From JAHCIE01 sp034431435 (GTDB lineage: Bacteria > Chloroflexota > Anaerolineae > Epilineales > JAHCIE01), in assembly GCA_034431435.1 (NCBI GenBank), contig DAOUDG010000099.1, positions 1 through 5,780 of the forward strand: a stretch of DNA of 5,780 nt, read 5' to 3'. Both the position numbers and the translations under genes were made by a program. This document shows positions 1 to 5,345 of the stretch, in pieces; position 1 is the stretch's first letter; each line of letters starts with the position of its first letter. The notes beneath the pieces are model-generated. The model had not been told where the DNA came from. It saw only the letters and a list, made by a program, of their open reading frames with translations, and made no database searches.

Positions 1-79
1 CTTTGGCCGTCACCTTAGTTGGCGTCGGCAGCTCGCTCGTCGCGGTCGTTGGTTCTATTGTCGAGGTCGTCTGGCTCAT
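1..79 (-). CDS. Unidentified protein, N-terminal 26 codons only
   Basis: An ATG on the minus strand at 79-77 opens a frame that stays open to the left edge. Only 26 codons are visible, starting MSQTTSTIEPTTATSELP. The start is supported by a good Shine-Dalgarno sequence, AAGGAG (plus-strand 86-91), six bases upstream, and by a plausible promoter further up. The visible N-terminus is rich in Thr, Ser and Pro, with no hydrophobic signal segment and no recognisable motif. It looks like a flexible tail ahead of a domain that lies outside the window. I do not recognise the family and assign no function. The main support is the RBS, start and promoter arrangement, since the coding stretch is too short to judge by codon use. 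Confidence 0.5.
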   Translation of the reverse strand, partial: MSQTTSTIEPTTATSELPTPTKVTAK

Positions 80-85
80 CTGCGT

Positions 86-91
86 CTCCTT
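86..91 (-). promoter_or_regulatory. Ribosome binding site of the left-edge gene
   Basis: AAGGAG on the minus strand lies six bases before the ATG at 79. This decides the start of a gene that is otherwise hard to call from 26 codons. Confidence 0.6.
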
Positions 92-100
92 GTCCTTGAC

Positions 101-129
101 AGTGTAGTCGTTCTTTAGCTGTCAGACAA
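101..129 (-). promoter_or_regulatory. Putative sigma70 promoter for the left-edge gene, inside an inverted repeat
   Basis: On the minus strand, TTGTCT (plus 124-129) and TACACT (plus 101-106) are separated by 17 bp. Each matches four of six consensus bases. The start of transcription would fall near 94, giving a short leader that still contains the ribosome binding site. An inverted repeat, TGACAG (97-102) and CTGTCA (119-124), overlaps the -10 and ends beside the -35. Its half-sites are 22 bp apart centre to centre, about two helical turns, which would suit a dimeric regulator. The promoter elements are moderate and the operator idea is inference. Confidence 0.4.
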
Positions 130-203
130 GAAGCTTAGGAATACATCTGACCAACTCTGTCGATCTGGTGAGCTTGCCAGGCGGCTCGCCCTCTCTCGTT
201 CCT

Positions 204-233
204 TTGACAATTCCTTGCCTCCGCCGCTACAAT
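204..233 (+). promoter_or_regulatory. Strong sigma70-type promoter, predicted leaderless
   Basis: A perfect -35 TTGACA (204-209), an 18-bp spacer and TACAAT (228-233, five of six) stand directly before the membrane protein gene. Only six bases separate the -10 from the ATG at 240, so transcription should begin at or within a base or so of the start codon. No Shine-Dalgarno sequence precedes the ATG. The same core, GCTACAAT, occurs in the promoter of the downstream rsmF gene, which supports it as a true -10 in this genome. Confidence 0.7.
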
Positions 234-239
234 CGGCGC

Positions 240-2177
240 ATGTTGGACCGCTATGCGCCACGTCTGGCCCTGGCGTGCCTGGGCGTCTACCTCGCCCTGG
301 CCGCGCTTTACGGCCTCGCCACCCCCCTGTTCGAGGCCCCCGACGAGCTGTACCACTTCGCCGTCATCGAGCATCTGGCGCACACGGGCGCGCTGCCGCC
401 CAAGCTGGCCGCCGATCCGGCCACGCGCCAGCCGACCCCCTGGCGGCAGATGGCCTTCCACGCCCCCGGCTACTATCTCCTCGCCGCGCCCCTGGTCGCC
501 CTCGTCGATACGTCCGACTTTGCCACCGCCTACCCCATCAACCCCCACGCCCGCATCGGCCTGACCAGCGCCGAGGACAACGTGAACGTCGTCGTCCACC
601 ACGGACTGCCCGATCCCTGGCGCGGCACGGGGCTGGCGGTGCGCCTGGCGCGACTGCTGAGCCTGCTCCTGGGCGCGGTGACGGTCGGCTGCACGTACCT
701 GCTGGCGCGGGCCGTCGTCCCGGCCGAGCCGTGGGCCGCTCTGCTGGCTATGGCCGTCGTCGCGTTCAACCCCCAGTTCCTGTTCCTCAGCGGCGTGGTC
801 AGCAACGACAGCCTGGTCGTCGCCCTGACCGCCGTCGGGCTGTGGCTGACCGTCCTCGTCGTGCGGCGCGGCGCGGCGTGGCCCCTGGTTGCTGCGCTGG
901 CGGTTGTCATGGCTACGGCGAGCCTGGCGAAAGCCAGCGGCGTCCTGCTGTACCCGGTGGCGCTGGCCGCCCTGGCCTGGGTGGCCTGGCGCGACCGTCT
1001 GCCGCTGACCCGCCTGGTGGCCTACGCCCTGGTCATCGGCGCGGCGTGGCTGGTCATTGCCGGCTGGTGGACCCTTGACAACTGGCGCGCCCTGGGCGAT
1101 CCACTGGCGACGCGGTGGGTGGCCCAGGCGACCGGCAAGCGCATCTGGCCGCCCGCCGACCTCGGCGCGGAGTTGCGCGGCGTGTATCTATCGTTCTGGG
1201 GCGTGTTTGGCTGGTTCAACATCCTGGCCCCGGCGGGGTTCTATGCCGGGACCGTCGCGCTGCTCATCATGGCGGCGGGGGGCTGGGCGTTACGCGCCTG
1301 GCGCACCCGAAGCGCCAAGGCTCCGCTCAGCCCCAGCGCGGTGGGCATCGCCGCCTCCCCACAGCCCGCGCCGCCGATGTCGCCGCGCACCGTCGATACC
1401 TGGGGCATCGTCGCCCTGCTGCTCGGCTACACCGCGCTCCTGGTCGGGGCATGGTGGCAGTTCAACCGCCAGGTACTGGCCGGCCAGGGGCGACTGCTCT
1501 TCCCGGCCCTGCCCATCATCGCCCTGGCCGTCGCCTGGGGGCTGAGCGCGTATCGCCCGCGCTGGCTCGGCGCGCTGCCCGTCGCCCTGCTGGGCGTCGC
1601 TGCCGTGGCCTTTCCGCGCATGCTCATCACCCCGACCTACGCGCCCGACCCACCCCTGACCGTCGCGACGTGGCAGCCACCGCCGAGCGCAGTGGAGGTA
1701 CGACTGACCGAGCCGGGCGCGCCGCAGGCGTGCCTGTCCCTGTGGACGAATCCCGCCGCCGCGTGGGACGGCACGCGCGGCACGCCGGTCGCCCTCGACC
1801 TGGCGTGGCAGATCCATTGCCCGTTGACGCGCGACTGGAGCGTGTTCGCCCACTTCATCGACGAGCGGCGCGAGGCGTGCGTAGCGGGCGATACAGGCTA
1901 CATCCTGTCCCAGGTGGACAGTATGCCCCAGGGCGGCCGCCTGCCCTTCACGTCCTTTGTGCCCGGTACGGTGGTCGAGGAGACGCTGGCGGTTCCGCCA
2001 CCGTCGCAGTTGGGGCGGAACCGTGCCTGGCACGTGCAGGTCGGCCTGTACGACGCCATCGGCGCGACCGGCGAGCGCGTACCCCTGGCAATCGCCTCAC
2101 CCTTACCCGCTGGCGCTCTGCTCGACGTGGGCAAGTGCTCCCCCGATAGCGTGCGCTACACTCTCAATCAGCGCTAG
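240..2177 (+). CDS. Polytopic membrane protein of GT39 / DUF2142 type, probable GT-C glycosyltransferase
   Basis: This 645-residue integral membrane protein probably moves a sugar from a polyprenyl-phosphate donor to an acceptor on the outer face of the membrane. The role is inferred from family and the substrates are unknown. About eleven hydrophobic segments span residues 9 to roughly 465. Just after the first lies the family signature FEAPDELYHF, with acidic D35-E36 and H39; in GT-C enzymes such acidic residues of the first external loop bind metal or act in catalysis. Other family-like stretches are NPQFLFLSGVVSNDS and GRLLFPALP. The C-terminal ~170 residues are soluble and look like the beta-sandwich often attached to these proteins: WSVFAHFID (533-541), QVDSMPQGG (558-566) and VGLYD (601-605). 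I chose the ATG at 240 rather than the in-frame GTG at 168 because the promoter -10 sits between them and the first helix begins soon after 240. Its 3' end overlaps the convergent dehydrogenase gene. Confidence 0.85.
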   Translation: MLDRYAPRLALACLGVYLALAALYGLATPLFEAPDELYHFAVIEHLAHTGALPPKLAADPATRQPTPWRQMAFHAPGYYLLAAPLVALVDTSDFATAYPINPHARIGLTSAEDNVNVVVHHGLPDPWRGTGLAVRLARLLSLLLGAVTVGCTYLLARAVVPAEPWAALLAMAVVAFNPQFLFLSGVVSNDSLVVALTAVGLWLTVLVVRRGAAWPLVAALAVVMATASLAKASGVLLYPVALAALAWVAWRDRLPLTRLVAYALVIGAAWLVIAGWWTLDNWRALGDPLATRWVAQATGKRIWPPADLGAELRGVYLSFWGVFGWFNILAPAGFYAGTVALLIMAAGGWALRAWRTRSAKAPLSPSAVGIAASPQPAPPMSPRTVDTWGIVALLLGYTALLVGAWWQFNRQVLAGQGRLLFPALPIIALAVAWGLSAYRPRWLGALPVALLGVAAVAFPRMLITPTYAPDPPLTVATWQPPPSAVEVRLTEPGAPQACLSLWTNPAAAWDGTRGTPVALDLAWQIHCPLTRDWSVFAHFIDERREACVAGDTGYILSQVDSMPQGGRLPFTSFVPGTVVEETLAVPPPSQLGRNRAWHVQVGLYDAIGATGERVPLAIASPLPAGALLDVGKCSPDSVRYTLNQR

Positions 2178-3171
2178 ATCGCCGCGACCGCAGCCGCTCC
2201 CGCACCTGGGGATTGACCACGTTGGGCGCCCAGCCCTCGGCGAACCAGCGGATGGCCGTGTCGCACGCCTCGCGGCGCAGCGCGGATAGCGCCTGCTCCG
2301 AGGTCGCCCCCATATGGGGCGTGAGCACGACATTGTCCATGTCGCGCAGGGGTGAGGCGGGGTCCAGCGGTTCGGTCTCGAACACGTCTAGCCCAGCCCC
2401 GGCGATTCGACCCTCCTGGAGGGCGCGGACGAGGGCGGCCTCGTCGATAATAGAGCCACGACTGGTGTTGATGAGGAACGCCGACGGCTTCATCTGCCCC
2501 AGCTCAGCCTCACCCAGGAGATGCCACGTGCCAGGACCGAGGGGCACGTGGACCGACACGTAGTCGCTCTCGGCCAGCAGGGTCGGCAGCTCAACCGGCT
2601 GCGCGCCCTGGTCGCGGACTACGTCGGCGGGCAGGAACGGGTCGTAGGCCAGCATCCGGCAGCCGAAGCCCGCTAGCTGGTGGGCCGTCATGCGCGCGAT
2701 GCGGCCGAAACCGACGAAACCCAATGTGCTGGTGGATAGGCGCTGGATGGGCTTGAACCCGGTATCGGACCAGCGTCTCGCCCGCACCGCCCGGTCCGCC
2801 TGACTCACCTTGCGCGCCAGGTCGAGAATGAGCGCGCTGGCGTGGCTGGCAACCTCTTCGGTGCAGTAGGCGGGGCAGTTGGCGACGGCGACACCCAGGT
2901 CTGTAGCCGCCACCGCATCGATGACGTCGTAGCCGACGCCCCAGCGCAGCGCGATGCGGCAGTCGGGCAGGGCGGCCAGGGTGGCACGGGAGATGGGGGC
3001 AGCGTGGATCCATAGCATCTCTGCGCCCTGTCCCTGGGCCACGATGTCCTCGGCCGTCTGGCAGTGACCCTCGCGCAGCTCGATGCCGTGGGCGGCCAGG
3101 GCGGCGCGCTCGTAGTCGTAGGGACCCAGGAAGTCGATGGCGTCGACCAGGAAGACGACAGGCTTCGTCAC
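2164..3171 (-). CDS. NAD-dependent D-2-hydroxyacid dehydrogenase (SerA/CtBP-like)
   Basis: This cytosolic enzyme of 335 residues interconverts D-2-hydroxy acids and 2-keto acids with NAD(H). The length is normal for single-unit family members without the C-terminal ACT regulatory domain of classical SerA. An outer substrate domain (about 1-100 plus the C-terminus) surrounds a Rossmann domain (about 105-290). Visible motifs are the dinucleotide loop GFVGFGRIA (151-159, a GxGxxA variant), YDPF with D177 at the end of beta-2 (favouring NAD over NADP), and the full catalytic triad: R238 in NTSRG, E267 in VFETEP and H286 in TPHMGATS. The start is GTG at 3171, preceded by AAGGAG with six-base spacing. 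It has its own strong promoter and is divergent from rsmF. Possible substrates include 3-phosphoglycerate, glyoxylate/hydroxypyruvate and similar acids. Neighbours do not point to one, so no gene symbol is given. Confidence 0.94.
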   Translation of the reverse strand: MTKPVVFLVDAIDFLGPYDYERAALAAHGIELREGHCQTAEDIVAQGQGAEMLWIHAAPISRATLAALPDCRIALRWGVGYDVIDAVAATDLGVAVANCPAYCTEEVASHASALILDLARKVSQADRAVRARRWSDTGFKPIQRLSTSTLGFVGFGRIARMTAHQLAGFGCRMLAYDPFLPADVVRDQGAQPVELPTLLAESDYVSVHVPLGPGTWHLLGEAELGQMKPSAFLINTSRGSIIDEAALVRALQEGRIAGAGLDVFETEPLDPASPLRDMDNVVLTPHMGATSEQALSALRREACDTAIRWFAEGWAPNVVNPQVRERLRSRRSSAD

Positions 3172-3177
3172 GCACCT

Positions 3178-3183
3178 CTCCTT
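3178..3183 (-). promoter_or_regulatory. Ribosome binding site deciding a GTG start
   Basis: AAGGAG on the minus strand, six bases before the GTG at 3171, fixes the dehydrogenase start. It lies immediately 3' of a GC-rich leader hairpin (3184-3200). Confidence 0.75.
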
Positions 3184-3200
3184 CCGCGCTGGCGGCGCGG
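3184..3200 (-). promoter_or_regulatory. GC-only hairpin in the dehydrogenase 5' leader
   Basis: The leader contains CCGCGC, a five-base loop, then GCGCGG: a perfect 6-bp stem made only of G-C pairs. Its 3' arm ends directly against the AAGGAG ribosome binding site. The fold would leave the binding site single-stranded but could affect ribosome loading or mRNA stability. It may also be chance in GC-rich DNA. Confidence 0.35.
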
Positions 3201-3219
3201 CTCATCCCAGGATTGTATA

Positions 3220-3229
3220 ATGTCGACAT
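3220..3229. promoter_or_regulatory. Perfect 10-bp palindrome at the predicted dehydrogenase start of transcription
   Basis: ATGTCGACAT is a perfect palindrome centred within a base of the predicted transcription start (about 3225) of the minus-strand promoter. That is a typical place for a repressor operator. The symmetry does not extend beyond ten bases. An operator role is inference. Confidence 0.3.
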
Positions 3230-3231
3230 GC

Positions 3232-3259
3232 AGTATAGGGGAACCGGCGCGCCTGTCAA
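3232..3259 (-). promoter_or_regulatory. Strong sigma70 promoter of the dehydrogenase gene
   Basis: On the minus strand, TTGACA (plus 3254-3259, six of six) and TATACT (plus 3232-3237, five of six) are separated by 16 bp. Transcription would start near 3225 and give a leader of about 54 bases. A further TACAAT-like -10 lies downstream (plus 3212-3217) but has no matching -35, so it is at most a weak second start. Confidence 0.7.
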
Positions 3260-3295
3260 CGCCCAGGCGCGCGGCCTGGCCGGCCCGGCGCATGT

Positions 3296-3324
3296 TTGAG
3301 GCCCATGGTCAGCCTGGCTACAAT
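3296..3324 (+). promoter_or_regulatory. Sigma70-type promoter of the rsmF-like gene
   Basis: TTGAGG (3296-3301), a 17-bp spacer and TACAAT (3319-3324) precede the methyltransferase gene. The predicted start near 3331 gives a leader of about 36 bases that carries the ribosome binding site. The -10 shares the GCTACAAT core with the membrane protein promoter. Confidence 0.6.
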
Positions 3325-3352
3325 TCAACCGTTCAGCGCAGCTAACCAGTGT

Positions 3353-3361
3353 GGAAGAGAG
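3353..3361 (+). promoter_or_regulatory. Purine-rich ribosome binding site deciding the rsmF start
   Basis: GGAAGAGAG lies five bases before the GTG at 3367. The alternative in-frame GTG at 3349 has no such sequence upstream and would place the purine tract inside the coding region. I therefore prefer 3367. Confidence 0.55.
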
Positions 3362-3366
3362 TTTAC

Positions 3367-4806
3367 GTGGCCCGCCACAAGACAGCCCGCGCCAGCGCCC
3401 CCCAGCCCTTGGCCTTGCCGCCCGGTTTCGTCGAGCGCATGCGCGCCCTGCTTGGCAGCGAGGCCGACGCTCTGGTCGCGTCCCTGACAGCCCCGCCCCT
3501 GACCGGCTTGCGCGTCAACAGCCTCAAGTTGACCGCCGCCGAGTTTGGGGCGCGCGCCCCGTGGCGGCTGGAAGGCGTCCCCTGGTGCGCCGATGGCTTC
3601 ATCGTCGACGGCGCGGCCGCCCCCGGTCGCCATCCCTATCACGCCGCCGGGTTGTACTACCTTCAGGAGCCGGCCGCCCTGGCCGTCGCCGAGGCCCTTG
3701 CGCCGCAGCCGGGGGAGTTAGTCCTCGACCTGGCCGCCGCACCCGGCGGCAAGACGACCCATCTGGCCGCCCTGGCCGGTGACGGGGCACTGGTCGTCGC
3801 CAACGAGGTGGAGCGCGGCCGTGTCGGTGCGTTGCTGAGCAATCTGGAGCGGTGCGGGGTGTGGCGCAGCGTGGTGGTGAACGATGAGCCGCGCCGCCTG
3901 GCCGAGCGGTGGGCGGGACTCTTCGACCGCGTCCTGCTGGACGCGCCGTGCTCCGGTGAGGGAATGTTCCGCAAGTCGGAGGCGGCGTTGAGCCACTGGA
4001 GCGGGGACAATGTTCGGGGCTGCGCCGCTCGACAGGGGCAGATCATCGCGAGCGCGGCGGCCCTCGTCAGGCCGGGCGGCCGGCTCGCCTACAGCACCTG
4101 CACCTTCGCGCCTGAGGAGAACGAGCAGGTTATCGCCGCCTTCCTGGCCGCTCACCCCGACTTTGAGCTGCGCCACGTCGCGCTGCCTGGTGTCAGCCGC
4201 GGCCGCCCCGACTGGGCGACTGAAGCTCCACCTGGCGTTGACCTGGCCGATGCCGCGCGCATCTGGCCGCACCGGGCGCGGGGCGAGGGTCACTTCATCG
4301 CCCTCTTGCAGCGCACCGACGGCCCGCCGGCGCGTCCCCCACGCGCCAACGTCAGGCCCGCCGACCGTCGCGTGGTGGCCGCCTGGCGCGACTTCGCGGC
4401 GGCCGCCTTCGGCCTGGACCCGGCCGCCAAGCGCGTCATTGTCGCCGAGGGCGAGCGTCTCTACGCTGTGCCAGAGATGGCTCTCAACACCGAGGGCGTG
4501 CGGGTGGCGCGGGCGGGCGTCTGGCTGGGCACGCTGAGCGGCGCGCGCTTCGAGCCGTCCCACAGCCTCGCGCTGGTCGCGCACCGCGACGCCGTCGCTG
4601 GGGCGAGCGCCCTGGGCCGCGTCCTCGACCTGGCCGAGGGCGACCCGCGCCTCGACCGCTACCTACAGGGCCACCCGCTGGATGCGCCGGGTGCAGCGGG
4701 CTGGACCCTGGTCGCCGTCGATGGTTTCGCGCTGGGCTGGGGGCGGCGCAGCGGCGACACGGTCAAGAATGCCTACCCCAAGGGGCTACGACGGCCGTTG
4801 CGGTAA
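3367..4806 (+). CDS. rsmF: 16S rRNA (cytosine-C5)-methyltransferase, RsmF type
   Basis: This cytosolic SAM-dependent enzyme of 479 residues belongs to the NOL1/NOP2/Sun family. RsmF members methylate cytosines in the decoding region of 16S rRNA (C1407 in E. coli; more sites in Thermus). After an N-terminal RNA-binding part comes the Rossmann catalytic domain with motif I LDLAAAPGGKT (120-130), motif IV LDAPCSGEGMFRK (191-203, holding D192 and C195) and motif VI YSTCTFAPEEN (242-252, with C245 as the expected nucleophile). Both family cysteines are present. The C-terminal half has the RsmF hallmarks GVRVARAGVWLG (377-388), FEPSH (395-399) and the terminal NAYPKGLR (468-475). It lacks the N-terminal NusB-like domain of RsmB, which argues for RsmF. 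The start could instead be GTG at 3349, six codons longer, but the ribosome binding site favours 3367. The exact target base cannot be read from sequence. Confidence 0.93.
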   Translation: MARHKTARASAPQPLALPPGFVERMRALLGSEADALVASLTAPPLTGLRVNSLKLTAAEFGARAPWRLEGVPWCADGFIVDGAAAPGRHPYHAAGLYYLQEPAALAVAEALAPQPGELVLDLAAAPGGKTTHLAALAGDGALVVANEVERGRVGALLSNLERCGVWRSVVVNDEPRRLAERWAGLFDRVLLDAPCSGEGMFRKSEAALSHWSGDNVRGCAARQGQIIASAAALVRPGGRLAYSTCTFAPEENEQVIAAFLAAHPDFELRHVALPGVSRGRPDWATEAPPGVDLADAARIWPHRARGEGHFIALLQRTDGPPARPPRANVRPADRRVVAAWRDFAAAAFGLDPAAKRVIVAEGERLYAVPEMALNTEGVRVARAGVWLGTLSGARFEPSHSLALVAHRDAVAGASALGRVLDLAEGDPRLDRYLQGHPLDAPGAAGWTLVAVDGFALGWGRRSGDTVKNAYPKGLRRPLR

Positions 4807-4824
4807 CGCAGGAGACCTGTTACC
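4802..4824 (+). terminator. Hairpin spanning the rsmF stop codon, possible weak terminator
   Basis: GGTAAC (4802-4807) pairs with GTTACC (4819-4824), and inside it AGG (4810-4812) pairs with CCT (4816-4818). This gives nine base pairs with a two-base bulge and a three-base loop. The TAA stop is in the left arm. What follows is CCCTTC, not a T-run, so it is not a standard intrinsic terminator. It could instead protect the mRNA end or slow polymerase in the short gap between convergent genes. Confidence 0.35.
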
Positions 4825-4865
4825 CCTTCACCGCACCACGCACCGCTGGCCGTCAAGGTGGCTGC

Positions 4866-5345
4866 CTACCGCCCGCTGACGGTCGGATAGCCCTTCTGTC
4901 GCCATTGGAGCAAGCCGCCACTCATCGACGTGACGCTCTTGTAGCCGGCCGCCATCAGAGTGTCTCGCCCCGCCTGACTGCGGTTGCCCGACCGGCATAC
5001 CACCACAATCTCCCTATCCTTGGGAATCTCGTTCAGTCGCTGCGGCAGTTGCTTGAGCGGAATGAGCGTCGAGCCAGGGACGTGGAACTGGTCCCACTCC
5101 TCTTGTTCGCGTACATCTAGGATGAAAGCGCCCGCGTCACGCTGCGCCTTCGCCGCGTCTACGGACAGCTCCGCCGGCAAGGAACCAGCCTTGACAGGCA
5201 CGGCCGCGGCCTGCGCGGCGGCCCCAACGGCGGGGGCAATAGCGGCTGTTGGCGGCGACGCGGGCGCGGCACAACCGGCCGCCACCGTCAGAAGCAAGAC
5301 AATCAACATCAGAGGCAGCCAGCGCGGGGTAACATGCAGCTTCAT
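4866..5345 (-). CDS. Lipoprotein with a single rhodanese domain
   Basis: A 159-residue exported sulfurtransferase-like protein. Residues 1-24 form a lipoprotein signal peptide with a basic start, a hydrophobic core (about 10-23) and the lipobox AAGC, with C25 as the lipidated residue. An Ala/Pro-rich tether follows (26-53). The rhodanese domain (about 56-159) shows FILDVREQEEW (74-84), HVPGS (88-92) and the active-site loop CRSGNRS (117-123), with C117 able to carry a persulfide, then the family GYKSVTSMSGGLLQW stretch. Such domains move sulfane sulfur or act in thiol redox, here on the outer face of the membrane. The intact cysteine suggests activity, but the partner is unknown. The ATG start is supported by AAGGAG seven bases upstream (plus 5353-5358). 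I saw no convincing promoter. It is convergent with rsmF across a 59-bp gap and divergent from the polyketide synthase gene. Confidence 0.93.
   Translation of the reverse strand: MKLHVTPRWLPLMLIVLLLTVAAGCAAPASPPTAAIAPAVGAAAQAAAVPVKAGSLPAELSVDAAKAQRDAGAFILDVREQEEWDQFHVPGSTLIPLKQLPQRLNEIPKDREIVVVCRSGNRSQAGRDTLMAAGYKSVTSMSGGLLQWRQKGYPTVSGR

Noticed and set aside
96..101. Consensus -35 TTGACA on the plus strand
   Set aside because: No acceptable -10 lies 15-19 bp downstream. It is better explained as part of the inverted repeat at 97-124.
168..239. N-terminal extension of the membrane protein from the GTG at 168
   Set aside because: The strong promoter (204-233) lies inside this stretch, there is no ribosome binding site for 168, and the first membrane helix fits a start at 240.
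1290..2033. Minus-strand open frame of 247 codons antisense to the membrane protein gene
   Set aside because: Codon-bias shadow in GC-rich DNA. Composition is Arg/Gly/Gln-rich with no recognisable domain or supporting start signal.
1115..2149. Long plus-strand open frame of 344 codons inside the membrane protein gene
   Set aside because: It is a shifted frame of GC-rich coding DNA. Its translation is Arg/Gly/Ala/Pro-rich with no hydrophobic pattern or motif.
3216..3221. TATAAT on the plus strand in the dehydrogenase leader
   Set aside because: It has no -35 at proper spacing on the plus strand, and a better placed promoter for rsmF lies at 3296-3324.
2591..3328. Minus-strand open frame of 245 codons overlapping the dehydrogenase start
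   Set aside because: It is out of frame with the dehydrogenase, and its N-terminal part runs through the promoter region. The Arg/Pro-rich translation has no motif.
3718..4584. Minus-strand open frame of 288 codons antisense to rsmF
   Set aside because: The plus-strand frame carries every RsmF motif. The antisense translation shows no motif and is typical of a GC-rich shadow.
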